Notes: generated from the sequence alone by a model not told the origin. Shown: positions 9,511-18,699, numbered from the stretch's first letter. The stretch: 64,000 nt of DNA from Sporanaerobacter acetigenes DSM 13106 (GCF_900130025.1 NZ_FQXR01000014.1:1-64000); one strand, 5' to 3'. A program made the numbers and translations.

Positions 9511-9526
9511 AAAAAGGAGGAAAAAC

Positions 9527-10339
9527 ATGTACAAAATACTTGCATTAGATTTAGATGGTACACTTTTAGATCCAAATCATGAGGTATCTAAAACTAATAT
9601 AGAAAACATAAGTAAATTGATGGATAAAGGTGTAAAAATCATATTGGTTTCAGGAAGAGAACCTTCTTCTATAGCACCTATTGGTAGAAAATTAGGATTA
9701 AAGGATTGCTTGGTTGGGTTTAATGGAGCTATAATTACGGATTATACAGGAGAAAAAGTAATATATGAACAAAATATAGATTCTGAGGTGACGAAAGAAA
9801 TAATTGAAATATGTATGGAAAAGGATATATATAATGTAGTATTCATAAGGAATAAGCTATATGTATCCAATAAGGATGACGATAGATTTAAATTATTTGA
9901 AAAATATACTACTACTGAAATAGAAGAAGTAGAAAATTTATATGAATTTCTTGATAAAAGCAATTTATGGGAAAGTGTAGGAAAGATATTGCAATCGGGA
10001 GACAATGAAATTTTGACTATGTTTAAAGAAAAGAATCTATCAATATATAGAGATGATATTACAGCTGAATTTTCTCTTCCGTTTTTTTTAGAAGTGTATA
10101 ATAGTGGAGCAAGCAAGGGACATGCCATGGCTAAGATAGGAGAAACCTATGGTATAGATAGAGATGAAATAATAGCTATTGGCGATGGTGAAAATGACAT
10201 TTCTATGATTGAATATGCAGGTGTGGGAATAGCAATGGAAAATGGATTGGACATTGTTAAAAAAAATGCAGATTTTATAACTTTATCGAATAGTGAAGAT
10301 GGCGTGAGCTATGCTATTAAAAAATACTGGGGAGAGTAG
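9527..10339 (+). CDS. Cof-type HAD-IIB phosphatase
   Basis: 270 residues. Motif I is LDLDGTLLD (residues 6-14), motif II LVSGREP, and the C-terminal GDGENDISMIEYAGVGIAMENG carries motifs III/IV. These place it in the Cof/YbiV-like HAD subfamily IIB of cytoplasmic phosphatases acting on sugar phosphates, nucleotides or flavin-type metabolites. The specific substrate cannot be read from the sequence. The strong ribosome site AAAAGGAGG precedes the ATG. Confidence 0.88.
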   Translation: MYKILALDLDGTLLDPNHEVSKTNIENISKLMDKGVKIILVSGREPSSIAPIGRKLGLKDCLVGFNGAIITDYTGEKVIYEQNIDSEVTKEIIEICMEKDIYNVVFIRNKLYVSNKDDDRFKLFEKYTTTEIEEVENLYEFLDKSNLWESVGKILQSGDNEILTMFKEKNLSIYRDDITAEFSLPFFLEVYNSGASKGHAMAKIGETYGIDRDEIIAIGDGENDISMIEYAGVGIAMENGLDIVKKNADFITLSNSEDGVSYAIKKYWGE

Positions 10340-10441
10340 ATATCTCCCTATTTTCTTTAATTGTATTCATTTTTATATTTTGTAAAAAACTATTTAAAAA
10401 ATTTAGAAATGCAATTTAAATGGTTAAAAAATAAACATAGC

Positions 10442-10470
10442 TTGACTATTAAGTAGAGTATGAATAGAAT
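10442..10470 (+). promoter_or_regulatory. Sigma-A promoter of the sorbitol-type PTS operon
   Basis: TTGACT (10442-10447), 17-base spacer, TAGAAT (10465-10470). A start near 10477 would give a leader of about 45 bases to the regulator ATG at 10521. Confidence 0.7.
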
Positions 10471-10520
10471 ATACATGAAAATAGTTTTAGAGTATGAAAA
10501 AAAATTCAAGGGTGATTGAT

Positions 10521-11486
10521 ATGAGTAAAAAAAAGTATGATATGAGACTTATGGTTAAATGTGCACAGATGTATTATGATGAAGAATTAAATCAAGCGAA
10601 TATAGCAGAAAAACTTCAAATTTCTAAATCTTCAGTTTCTAGAATATTATCTGCTGCCAAAGAAGAAGGAGTAGTAAAGGTTGTAGTAAATAATCCATTT
10701 AAGGATGAAAATATAAAACTAGAAAAGCAACTAGAAGAAAGATTTGATTTAAAAGAAGCAATAATTGTTGACAGCATGTCAAATGATTATGAAGAAATAA
10801 AGAAAGAATTAGCTAAAGCTGCTGCAGATTATTTGGAAAGAATCATTAAAGATGGACAAATCATAGGTGTGACTATGGGAACAACTTTATGTAAGATTCC
10901 CATGTATGTAAAAAACGACAAGAAGCATGATGTTACTTTTATTCCATTGCTTGGAGGAGTGGGCGAGACAAATGTTGAGATTCATCCCAATAGTATTGCA
11001 CTTAATTTAGCGAAAAAATTCAGGGCAGACTGTAAATTGTTACATGCTCCTTCAATAGTAGATAATCCAGATAGGAAAGAAATGTTTGTACAAGATAAGA
11101 ATATACAGTCATTTTTTGATTTAATGAAAAGGGTTGACATAGCAGTTGCAGGAATAGGTTTTCCTTTGGAAAATACTTCTACATTGGTGGAAAGTGGCTA
11201 TTTTACAATGCAAGATATTAAAGAATTAGAAGAACAAGGAGCAGTAGCAGATATTAGTATGCTATTCATGGACAAATATGGGGATGGAAGTTCTTTTGAG
11301 TCTAACAAAAGGGTTATAGGTATGAATTTAGAAACCTTAAAAAGGGTTCCATTAACCATAGGAATAGCTGGTCATGAGCATAAGAGCAAAGCGATTTTAG
11401 CTACTCTTGTAGGGAAATATATAGATGTACTTATAACTGATGAAAATACGGCGGAGAGCGTTTTAAAGCTATCAGACACATATTGA
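10521..11486 (+). CDS. SorC-family sugar-phosphate-sensing regulator (1)
   Basis: 321 residues. The N terminus has a helix-turn-helix (LNQANIAEKLQISKSSVSRILSAAKEEGVV), and the rest is the sugar-phosphate isomerase-like effector domain of SorC/DeoR-type regulators (TMGTTLCKIP, VAGIGFP, TIGIAGHEHKSKAILATLVG). It likely controls the gutM-srlAEB genes that follow, responding to a phosphorylated polyol or sugar. The start at 10521 is chosen because AAGGGTGAT lies just upstream; the in-frame ATG at 10494 has no ribosome site. A second member of the family occurs at 22444 and the two differ substantially. Confidence 0.87.
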   Translation: MSKKKYDMRLMVKCAQMYYDEELNQANIAEKLQISKSSVSRILSAAKEEGVVKVVVNNPFKDENIKLEKQLEERFDLKEAIIVDSMSNDYEEIKKELAKAAADYLERIIKDGQIIGVTMGTTLCKIPMYVKNDKKHDVTFIPLLGGVGETNVEIHPNSIALNLAKKFRADCKLLHAPSIVDNPDRKEMFVQDKNIQSFFDLMKRVDIAVAGIGFPLENTSTLVESGYFTMQDIKELEEQGAVADISMLFMDKYGDGSSFESNKRVIGMNLETLKRVPLTIGIAGHEHKSKAILATLVGKYIDVLITDENTAESVLKLSDTY

Positions 11487-11494
11487 TTAGGTAG

Positions 11495-11863
11495 GTGAGA
11501 AAAATAAGCGATTTATTAAAAATAATGATATTTATATTTGGAATGTGGATGCTTCAAGGAATTTTAGCTTATTTTCAAATCAAGCATTTTAGAAAAGTTG
11601 TAAATGAGATGAAAAAACAAGGAAAAGTTTTAATTGGTCAACAAAAAGGGAAGTTAAGTGCAGGAAGTATAGTGGTTTTGGCAATAGACAAGCACAACAA
11701 AGTAATAAATGCTCAAGAAATGAGAGGAATAACTGTTTTCGATAAATTCAGAGTTAAAGATGAGTTTATAAATAAAAGTATAGATGAGTTGAAAAGAGAA
11801 CTCCCAAATATGAAAAATAAAAAGAGTAGTTTAGCTTTAAAAAAAGCTATTGAACAATTATAG
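11495..11863 (+). CDS. gutM: GutM-like activator/accessory protein of the sorbitol PTS operon
   Basis: 122 residues. A hydrophobic N-terminal helix (LLKIMIFIFGMWMLQGILAYFQ) is followed by FRKVVNEMKKQGKVLIGQQKGKLSAGSIVVLAIDK, the pattern of GutM/SrlM proteins, which accompany glucitol PTS genes and affect their expression. It starts at GTG 11495, nine bases after the regulator stop; the ribosome site is weak (TTAGG), so translational coupling is likely. Confidence 0.82.
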   Translation: MRKISDLLKIMIFIFGMWMLQGILAYFQIKHFRKVVNEMKKQGKVLIGQQKGKLSAGSIVVLAIDKHNKVINAQEMRGITVFDKFRVKDEFINKSIDELKRELPNMKNKKSSLALKKAIEQL

Positions 11864-11989
11864 AAATAATTGTTCAAAAAATCAGCAAATATTGAAAATA
11901 CAAAATTTTCACAATTATAAAAAACAAGAAAGGAGGTAAAATTTTCAATTCAGTAAAAATAATATTTAAAAAAAGAAAGGAGAATGATT

Positions 11990-12505
11990 ATGGAGGTTTT
12001 AGCAAGAGGAGCTGAAGGATTTATAGGCTTATTTCAACAAGGTGGAGAAACGTTTGTAGGATTGGTAACAGGCATACTCCCAACATTAATTGTATTGATA
12101 ACTTTTGTAAATGCCATAGTAAAGATTATAGGAGAAGACAGGGTTCAAGGTGTAGCAAAAAAAGCAACAAAAAATGTAATTACAAGATATACATTGTTGC
12201 CACTAATAGCAGTTTTCTTTTTAACTAATCCTATGTGTTATACTTTTGGAAAATTTCTAGATGAAAAATACAAACCAGCTTTTTATGATGCAGCAGTATC
12301 TTTTGTTCATCCTATAACTGGACTTTTCCCACACGCTAATCCAGCAGAATTATTTGTATATCTTGGTATTGCAGAAGGGATAAAACAGTTGGGATTACCA
12401 TTAGGACAACTTGCTGTAAGATATTTTCTAGTAGGACTTATTGTTATATTTATGCGTGGAGTAGTTACTGAATTTATTACGGCTCGTATGTTAGGCAAGA
12501 AATAA
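11990..12505 (+). CDS. srlA: PTS glucitol/sorbitol-type EIIC (SrlA)
   Basis: About 171 residues with membrane segments (VTGILPTLIVLITFVNAIVKIIG, YTLLPLIAVFFLTNPMC, YFLVGLIVIFMRGVV). The sequence, including FIGLFQQGGETFVGLVTG and CYTFGKFLDEKYKPAFYDAAVSFVHPITGLFPHANPAELFVYLGIAEG, matches glucitol-family IIC. With SrlE it forms the membrane channel of the permease. AAAGGAG at 11976-11982 favours ATG 11990 over ATG 11984. A second strong ribosome-site-like AAAGGAGGT lies at about 11931-11939 with no open frame behind it. Confidence 0.92.
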   Translation: MEVLARGAEGFIGLFQQGGETFVGLVTGILPTLIVLITFVNAIVKIIGEDRVQGVAKKATKNVITRYTLLPLIAVFFLTNPMCYTFGKFLDEKYKPAFYDAAVSFVHPITGLFPHANPAELFVYLGIAEGIKQLGLPLGQLAVRYFLVGLIVIFMRGVVTEFITARMLGKK

Positions 12506-12546
12506 GACTAGGAAATTACATTAAAAAATGAATGGAGGTAAAGTCT

Positions 12547-13530
12547 ATGGCTTATAAAACTATAAAGATAAAAAAAGGATCTGGTGGTTGGGGTGGTCCA
12601 TTGATTATAACTCCACAATCTGGGAAAGATAAAATATTGTCAGTTACTGGTGGAGGAGTTAGTCCTGTTGCAGAAAAAATTGCAGAACTTACAGGAGGAG
12701 TTGTTGTTGACGGATTTAAGACAAGCGTTCCCGATGAGGAAGTTTTAGTTGCTGTTGTAGACTGTGGTGGTACTGCAAGATGTGGAGTATATCCAAAGAA
12801 GAATATCTATACAGTAAATTTAATGCAAGTTGGACAATCAGGACCATTAGCTAAATATATAAAAGAAGATATTTATGTATCTGGTGTTACTGTTAAGGAC
12901 ATAATGGTTGTTGATGATTTAGAAATGGATGTTAATAATGAAAATGTAGCATCAAAAATTGAAGTGAAAGAAACAGAAAAAAAGACTACTCAAACACAGA
13001 AAAAAGGAAATATTGTTGAGAAAATAGGCAAAGGTATTGGAAATGTAGTAGGAATATTTTATTCAGCGGGTCGTGAAGCAATAGATTCTGTTATCAAAAA
13101 CATATTACCTTTTATGGCTTTTGTTTCTATGTTGATTGGTATCATAATAAAAAGTGGAATTGGAGATGCGATTGCTAAAGTTATTGCTCCTTATTCTGGA
13201 AGCATAGGAGGATTGCTAGTTATATCTATAATTGCAGCTATACCAGTTCTTTCACCATTGCTTGGACCTGGAGCAGTTATAGCACAAGTAGTAGGAGTTT
13301 TGATTGGTGTTGAAATAGGAAAAGGTAATATTCCACCTCAATATGCATTGCCAGCATTGTTTGCTATAGATCCACAAGTTGGTTGTGATTTTATACCAGT
13401 AGGATTGAGTTTAGGCGAAGCGGAGCCTGAAACAGTAGAAGTAGGTGTTCCAGCAATATTATTTTCAAGATTGATTACTGGTCCTATATCTGTTTTGATA
13501 GCATACTTATTTAGCTTTGGCTTATATTAA
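12547..13530 (+). CDS. srlE: PTS glucitol/sorbitol-type EIIBC (SrlE)
   Basis: 327 residues. The N-terminal IIB part carries [16 protein letters not shown] (Cys73 and Cys79), the phosphocysteine region of glucitol-type IIB. The C-terminal part is membrane-embedded (about residues 160-327: [70 protein letters not shown]). It phosphorylates the incoming polyol. ATG 12547 is preferred over 12532 because GGAGG (12534-12538) has 8-base spacing to it. Confidence 0.93.
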   Translation: MAYKTIKIKKGSGGWGGPLIITPQSGKDKILSVTGGGVSPVAEKIAELTGGVVVDGFKTSVPDEEVLVAVVDCGGTARCGVYPKKNIYTVNLMQVGQSGPLAKYIKEDIYVSGVTVKDIMVVDDLEMDVNNENVASKIEVKETEKKTTQTQKKGNIVEKIGKGIGNVVGIFYSAGREAIDSVIKNILPFMAFVSMLIGIIIKSGIGDAIAKVIAPYSGSIGGLLVISIIAAIPVLSPLLGPGAVIAQVVGVLIGVEIGKGNIPPQYALPALFAIDPQVGCDFIPVGLSLGEAEPETVEVGVPAILFSRLITGPISVLIAYLFSFGLY

Positions 13531-13578
13531 TATATAAAAACGTTTTACTTGATTATTATCTAAGACAGGAGGAGACCT

Positions 13579-13932
13579 ATGAAGTATTCAGTTAAAGTAG
13601 TTAAACTAGGAGAAATGGTAGAAGAATTTATTGGAGAAAAAATGCTAATCATTTTCAATGAAAATGCCCCAGAAGAATTGGCTGAAATCTCGGTCTTACA
13701 TACAAAAGATGTGTTGAAAGAAGATGTAGAAGTAGGAGATACAATGACTATTGGAGATGTGAAGTATGAAGTAGTAGCAGTTGGATGGGAAGCTAATAAG
13801 ACTTTGAGAGAATTAGGACATTGTACATTTAAGTTTAAAGATTCTGATACTGCCGATTTGCCGGGGGTTATAAATTTAAAAGGAGAAGAACTAAAAGAAA
13901 TAAAAATAGGAGAGACCATTTCTATATACTAA
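13579..13932 (+). CDS. srlB: PTS glucitol/sorbitol-type EIIA (SrlB)
   Basis: 117 residues, typical of IIA-Gut. VLHTKDVL (His41) is the likely phosphorylated histidine, and GDTMTIGDVKYEVVAVGWEANKTLRELGHCTFKF is a family signature. It passes phosphate from HPr to SrlE. RBS AGGAGGAG precedes the ATG. It is the last PTS gene of this operon; no sorbitol-6-phosphate dehydrogenase (srlD/gutB type) follows. Confidence 0.92.
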   Translation: MKYSVKVVKLGEMVEEFIGEKMLIIFNENAPEELAEISVLHTKDVLKEDVEVGDTMTIGDVKYEVVAVGWEANKTLRELGHCTFKFKDSDTADLPGVINLKGEELKEIKIGETISIY

Positions 13933-13999
13933 ATAGATGTATCTCCCCAAAAAAAATAAAATGAATTATGTTTACAAGTATAGTATACCAAAAAATGAA

Positions 14000-14036
14000 A
14001 GATAAAGAAATCCAAAATTGTGGATTTCTTTATCTA
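14000..14036 (+). terminator. Terminator after srlB
   Basis: A perfect 15-bp inverted repeat (AGATAAAGAAATCCA / TGGATTTCTTTATCT) with a 6-base loop. The trailing T-run is short, so termination may be partial. Confidence 0.65.
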
Positions 14037-14087
14037 TTCTAAATTGAGTATTTAATAAATATAGATAAAAAGAAAGCCGAATAGTTA

Positions 14088-14116
14088 TTGACTATTTGGA
14101 GGTGTAATATTATAAT
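14088..14116 (+). promoter_or_regulatory. Sigma-A promoter of the SAF-domain oxidoreductase gene
   Basis: TTGACT (14088-14093), 17-base spacer, TATAAT (14111-14116): close to consensus, showing separate transcription of the oxidoreductase. Confidence 0.78.
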
Positions 14117-14119
14117 CAA

Positions 14120-14152
14120 TGTGAAATAAATTTAATAGTGTGAAATAAATTT
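14120..14152 (+). repeat. Tandem 14-bp repeat, candidate operator
   Basis: TGTGAAATAAATTT occurs at 14120-14133 and again at 14139-14152, a 19-base period, directly downstream of the -10 element. The position suits a repressor site. The binding protein is unknown; the SorC-type regulator at 10521 is a candidate by proximity only. Confidence 0.5.
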
Positions 14153-14194
14153 CAAATACATTATCAAATATTTTTAAAAATAGGAGGAATTAAG

Positions 14195-15490
14195 ATGTTA
14201 GGACTTAATACTAAACTTGCCAAGTTAGAAGAAGAAGGTAAAACCATTAGAGTTGGGTTGGTTGGAGCTGGCCAAATGGGCAAAGGTATGGTTAGTCAAA
14301 TGAAATTAATGAAAGGAATGACTCCATCATTAGTAGTAGATATAAATCTTGACAATGCAGTGGAATCATTTGTATTAGCTGGAATAAGTAAAGAAGACAT
14401 AGTTGTTGCTAAAACTCTAGAAGAAGTAAATGTAGCAATGGAACAAGGTAAATATGTAGCAGCACAGGATTCAGAATTTGCAGTTAAAGCAAATCTTATT
14501 GATTCAGTAGTTGATGCAACTGGTGTTCCAGATATTGGAGCAAAGCTAGCCATAGATTCAATCTTCAATAAAAAACATATTGTTATGTTAAATGTAGAGT
14601 CAGATGTAGTAGTTGGACCAATACTTAACAAGATGGCTAGAAATGCAGGAGTAGTATATACAGGAACTGCTGGGGATGAACCAGGAGCTGTTAAAGAATT
14701 ATATGATTTTGCTGATGCAGCTGGATTTGATGTTTTAGCTATTGGAAAGGGAAAAAATAATCCTGTAAATTTGGAATCAACTCCAGATAGCGTTCGTGAA
14801 CAAGCTTTGAAATCAGGAGTTAGTCCTAAGATGCTTACTTCTTTTAAAGATGGTACAAAGACTATGGTTGAAATGACTTGTATGGCTAATGCTACAGGAT
14901 ATATTCCAGATGTAAGAGGCGGTCATGCTCCAGTAGCTAAAGTTTCAGAATTGCCACAAGTATTTAGATTGAAAAGTGAAGGTGGAATTTTAAATCAATA
15001 TAAAATTGTTGAATATGTAAATGGAATCGCTCCTGGAGTATTTATAATTGTTACAAGTAAATTGCCACAGGTACATCATGAAATGCAATATTTAAGCATG
15101 GGTGAAGGACCTAACTATGTACTATATCGTCCATATCATTTAACAAGTCTTGAGACACCTTTAACAGTAGCCAAAGCAGTTCTTGACAATGAGCCAACAA
15201 TCATACCTATGGATGGAAAACCAACAGCTGAAACTATTACTATAGCTAAAAAAGATTTAAAAGCTGGAGAAAAATTAGATGGAATAGGCGGATTTACAGT
15301 ATATGGAAGCATAGAAACTTATGAAATATCAAGAAAAGAAAATCTAGTGCCCCTTGGATTAATCAATAAGAATACTGTGATGAAGATTGACGCTAAAAAA
15401 GGTCAACCAATTACTTATGATATGGTTGAATTAGATAAGACTACTTTAATATACAAACTTAGAGAATTGCAAGAACACGTTATAGGATAA
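14195..15490 (+). CDS. NAD(P)-dependent oxidoreductase with C-terminal SAF domain (COG4091-type)
   Basis: 431 residues. The N-terminal Rossmann fold has VGLVGAGQMGKGMVSQM (about residues 20-36), then a homoserine-dehydrogenase-like catalytic region (VVDATGVPDIGAKLA, GTAGDEPGAVKELYDFA, DVLAIGKGKNNPVN). The C terminus (about 345-405, TITIAKKDLKAGEKLDGIGGFTVYG) is a SAF domain. The family is often annotated as a predicted homoserine dehydrogenase, but its position directly after a sorbitol-type PTS suggests oxidation of the imported polyol phosphate or a derived acid. Its promoter is its own and a strong terminator follows. Confidence 0.82.
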   Translation: MLGLNTKLAKLEEEGKTIRVGLVGAGQMGKGMVSQMKLMKGMTPSLVVDINLDNAVESFVLAGISKEDIVVAKTLEEVNVAMEQGKYVAAQDSEFAVKANLIDSVVDATGVPDIGAKLAIDSIFNKKHIVMLNVESDVVVGPILNKMARNAGVVYTGTAGDEPGAVKELYDFADAAGFDVLAIGKGKNNPVNLESTPDSVREQALKSGVSPKMLTSFKDGTKTMVEMTCMANATGYIPDVRGGHAPVAKVSELPQVFRLKSEGGILNQYKIVEYVNGIAPGVFIIVTSKLPQVHHEMQYLSMGEGPNYVLYRPYHLTSLETPLTVAKAVLDNEPTIIPMDGKPTAETITIAKKDLKAGEKLDGIGGFTVYGSIETYEISRKENLVPLGLINKNTVMKIDAKKGQPITYDMVELDKTTLIYKLRELQEHVIG

Positions 15491-15502
15491 AAAACATAAT
15501 AT

Positions 15503-15546
15503 AAAAAAAGTGAGAATCAATTTAAAATTGATTCTCACTTTTTTTA
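15503..15546 (+). terminator. Strong intrinsic terminator
   Basis: AAAGTGAGAATCAATTT pairs perfectly with AAATTGATTCTCACTTT and ends in a T-run. It separates the SAF oxidoreductase gene from the next operon. Confidence 0.92.
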
Positions 15547-15597
15547 TACCTTGTTTTCAAGAAGATGGTTGAATTAGTAAATTGTTGTGGTATATAT

Positions 15598-15643
15598 CGT
15601 TATAAGTGGTGGCACAATTAGTTACAACGTGGTTTTTTACGTT
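15598..15643 (+). promoter_or_regulatory. Candidate upstream activator site
   Basis: CGTTATAA (15598-15605) and TTACAACG (15622-15629) form an imperfect inverted repeat with a 16-base gap. AACGT (15626-15630) and ACGTT (15639-15643) form a second one. They lie 55-100 bases upstream of the -24/-12 promoter, where sigma-54 activators bind. The assignment is inferred from position and symmetry. Confidence 0.45.
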
Positions 15644-15695
15644 AATCATACATCAAAGATGTGTAAAATTCAACTTGGAAAATGGTTTCATAATG

Positions 15696-15712
15696 TTGGC
15701 ATGATGATTGCA
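15696..15712 (+). promoter_or_regulatory. Sigma-54 (-24/-12) promoter
   Basis: TTGGCATGATGATTGCA matches the consensus TGGCACG-N4-TTGCW with a single mismatch. GG is at 15698-15699 and GC at 15710-15711. The expected start near 15723 lies only about 15 bases before the ATG at 15738, giving a very short leader. Confidence 0.75.
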
Positions 15713-15737
15713 TATATAATAAGCGAGGATGATAAGA

Positions 15738-18695
15738 ATGAAAGAAAAATTAAAAAAGTTAATAGAAAGAGAAGACAAAAAAAATCCTTATACAGATGAA
15801 CAAATTTCAGAATTTCTTCAAGTGAGTAGAGAATTGGTAACTAACTTACGAAATGAGTTAAATATACCAAATTCCAGAGGAAGAAGGATGAGCAATTTAG
15901 TCGATATAGTAAATTCTATATTGGAGAAGGATGAAAATATTTCAGAAAGAGATTTGACTCAAAAAGTAAATGAAAAGGGATTTAAGGTTTCTAGGCATAC
16001 TATCAGAGAATGCAAAAAAGAAATTGGGCTTCAAAAAAGAGGAAGTATTAAAAAGACAAATGAGAACATTGACAATTCTATACAGAAGGAAAATACAAAT
16101 TCGATTGGTCTAAACAAGCCAGAAGAGGGTTATAAAGCTTTTAAAAATATTATAGGTTCAGAGGGAAGTCTAAAGCCACACATTCAATTGGCAAAAGCGG
16201 CTGTACTCTATCCCCCTCATGGTCTTCATACACTGATATTAGGAGCTACGGGAGTAGGTAAAAGTGAATTAGCTGCTGCAATGTATGAATTTGCCAAAGA
16301 GTCTGGAACTATTTCTAAAGAAATGCCTTTTATTATATTTAACTGCGCAGATTATGCAGACAATCCCCAACTTCTTATGTCGCAATTGTTTGGTTATGCA
16401 AAGAGTGCTTTTACAGGAGCAGAAGAAGACAAGGAAGGTTTAGTAGAAAAAGCCAATGAGAGTGTTATTTTTCTAGATGAAGTTCATCGATTACCTGCAG
16501 AAGGTCAAGAATTGCTATTTTATATTATAGATAAGGGCAAATTTAGAAGACTAGGGGAAACAGATAAAGAAAGGCATGTACAAGTTACAATTATTGCCGC
16601 TACTACTGAAAATCCAGATTCAACTCTATTAGCTACCTTTAGAAGAAGAATTCCAATGATAATTGAACTTCCAACTTTAAGTGAAAGACCATTGAATGAA
16701 AGATTAGACATAATAAAAGAATTTTACAGAAAAGAAGCTAATAGAACTCAAAATTCAGTTAAGGTTAAAAATGAAGCACTAGGAGCATTGCTATTGTATG
16801 ATTGTCCAGGAAACATTGGACAGCTTAGAAGTGATATACAAGTATCTTGTGCTAGAAGTTTTCTTAACTGTGTTGTGAATCGTGGAGATGTAATGGAAGT
16901 TAGTATAAATGAATTGCCTTTGAGTGCTAAAAAAGGGCTACTTAAGATACGAAACAATAGAAAAGAAATGCAAGAATTGACGGGCAATGTAGATATAGTT
17001 ATACATCCTGACAATAATCCCATGAAAATGACACCTTATGAAAATTTATATATTCTTCCAAATGAAATATATGGATATATTGAAAATAGGTACAATGAGC
17101 TGAATGAACAAAATATAAATCAAGAAGCTATAAATCACATCATTGGAGTTGAAATGGAAGGTAAATTAGAGGATTTAATGAATAAAGTTAGACGAAATAC
17201 AAGGCCTTTAGAAAAAAAGGATTTAATGAAAATAGTTGGACCTGAAATAATAAATGTGGTTGAGAAGATAATTAAAGTGGCTAGATGGAGATTAGGAATA
17301 AATGCTGATGATTTATATTATGTATTGGCAGCTCATTTGAGTACGACTATTGAAAGAGTAAAACAAGGAAAAGAGGCAAAAAATCCACAACTTGACAAGA
17401 TAAAAAGAGACTACAAAGAGGAATTTGAAGTTGCAAAGGAAATGGTAGCTATTATTGAAAAAGAATTAAATGTAGAACTTTCAGAAGATGAAGCAGGATT
17501 TATAACAATGTATTTGAGAATGACAAGAGAAGAAGAAAACAAAGTTGAAGGACGAGTAGGTGTAATACTCATATCCCATGGAAATGTGGCAAGTGGTATG
17601 GCTGAAGTGGCTAACAAGCTACTAGGTGTAAATCATGTAAAAGCTATAGAAATGGCTCTAGATGAAAAGCCAGAGATGGCATTAGAACGAGCTACAGAAA
17701 TGGCTAAGATTGCAGATGAGGGAAAAGGAGTACTTTTACTGGTAGATATGGGGTCCTTGGTGACTTTTGGAGAATTGATAACTAAAAGAACTGGAATTAG
17801 AACTCGAAGTATTGCAAGAACTGATACTTTAATGGTGGTAGAGGCCGTTAGAAGATCTATTCTTCCTGATGCAGATTTAGATGAAATTGCAGACGCGTTG
17901 GAAGAAGAACCTAAATATATAACAAAGGTGGCAACTAGAAAAGGAAAAGATAAAAACAAGCCTAAAGTTATTTTAACAATGTGCATAACAGGTCAAGGAT
18001 CAGCTAAAAAGATAAAGGAATTGATAGAGAATCTAGTCAATGAATATGATGAGTCAGTAAATATAATTCCAATAGGAGCTGTATATGAAGATGTAAATAT
18101 AATAATAGAGAATATAGAAAAGACTAATGAGATACTGGCTATTATAGGAACAGTAGATCCTAAAATAGATAGAATACCATATATATCATTAGAAAATATA
18201 ATATCAGGTAATATTGAAGAGAAAATTAAGGAAGTTTTATTTGATGCTAAATTAGATGTAAAAAGAGGTAAAGAATTAAAAGTTGTAGATATATTAGATT
18301 CTAGGACAACAATATTTAATATGAAGACAAGTTCAAAAGAAGAAACTATAAAAAAACTTTCTGAACTTCTTTCTGAAAACAATTATGTTGATGAAAGTTT
18401 TTTTAGTTCAGTAGTAGATAGAGAAAGAATTGGTTCAACAAATTTAACTAAAGGAGTAGCTATCCCTCATGGGGATCCAGCAGGGGTTATAAAACCTGGA
18501 ATCGGTTTAGGAATATTAGAAAACGAAATAGATTGGGATGGACAAAAGACAGGAGTTGTAGCATTGCTTGCTTTTGATGAAACTTGTATTGAACTTGTGA
18601 GAGAAATAAGTAATTTTTTCCATGAGGAAGGAAATTATGAAAAATTAAAAAAATCTACTGAAATTAATGAAATAATACAATTGTTTAGGAGGTAA
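15738..18695 (+). CDS. LevR-like sigma-54-dependent PTS-controlled activator
   Basis: 985 residues. Order of domains: two short HTH-like segments resembling the RpoN DNA-binding box (about 18-50 and 68-102; SRHTIRECKKEIGL); an AAA+ sigma-54 interaction domain with Walker A GATGVGKS, an SAFTGA version of the GAFTGA loop and FLDEVHRL; a PRD around residues 450-605; an EIIA-Man-like domain (GVILISHGNVASGMAE); an EIIB-like segment (ILTMCITGQGSAKKIKEL); and a C-terminal EIIA-Fru domain (VAIPHGDP). Such proteins sense PTS phosphorylation and activate -24/-12 promoters. ATG 15738 is chosen over 15729 because GAGG (15725-15728) has proper spacing. Confidence 0.9.
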   Translation: MKEKLKKLIEREDKKNPYTDEQISEFLQVSRELVTNLRNELNIPNSRGRRMSNLVDIVNSILEKDENISERDLTQKVNEKGFKVSRHTIRECKKEIGLQKRGSIKKTNENIDNSIQKENTNSIGLNKPEEGYKAFKNIIGSEGSLKPHIQLAKAAVLYPPHGLHTLILGATGVGKSELAAAMYEFAKESGTISKEMPFIIFNCADYADNPQLLMSQLFGYAKSAFTGAEEDKEGLVEKANESVIFLDEVHRLPAEGQELLFYIIDKGKFRRLGETDKERHVQVTIIAATTENPDSTLLATFRRRIPMIIELPTLSERPLNERLDIIKEFYRKEANRTQNSVKVKNEALGALLLYDCPGNIGQLRSDIQVSCARSFLNCVVNRGDVMEVSINELPLSAKKGLLKIRNNRKEMQELTGNVDIVIHPDNNPMKMTPYENLYILPNEIYGYIENRYNELNEQNINQEAINHIIGVEMEGKLEDLMNKVRRNTRPLEKKDLMKIVGPEIINVVEKIIKVARWRLGINADDLYYVLAAHLSTTIERVKQGKEAKNPQLDKIKRDYKEEFEVAKEMVAIIEKELNVELSEDEAGFITMYLRMTREEENKVEGRVGVILISHGNVASGMAEVANKLLGVNHVKAIEMALDEKPEMALERATEMAKIADEGKGVLLLVDMGSLVTFGELITKRTGIRTRSIARTDTLMVVEAVRRSILPDADLDEIADALEEEPKYITKVATRKGKDKNKPKVILTMCITGQGSAKKIKELIENLVNEYDESVNIIPIGAVYEDVNIIIENIEKTNEILAIIGTVDPKIDRIPYISLENIISGNIEEKIKEVLFDAKLDVKRGKELKVVDILDSRTTIFNMKTSSKEETIKKLSELLSENNYVDESFFSSVVDRERIGSTNLTKGVAIPHGDPAGVIKPGIGLGILENEIDWDGQKTGVVALLAFDETCIELVREISNFFHEEGNYEKLKKSTEINEIIQLFRR

Positions 18696-18699
18696 TTCG

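Noticed and set aside
11931-11983. A small gene behind the extra AAAGGAGGT before srlA
   Set aside because: No start codon with an open frame follows at usable distance.
13535-13550. AAAAACGTTTT as a catabolite-repression (cre) site between srlE and srlB
   Set aside because: It is symmetric but lacks the TG...CA ends of the cre consensus and lies within the operon.
15587-15799. Open frame of 70 codons overlapping the start of the LevR-like activator
   Set aside because: It runs through the sigma-54 promoter and into the activator gene in another frame, without a ribosome site or protein-like features.
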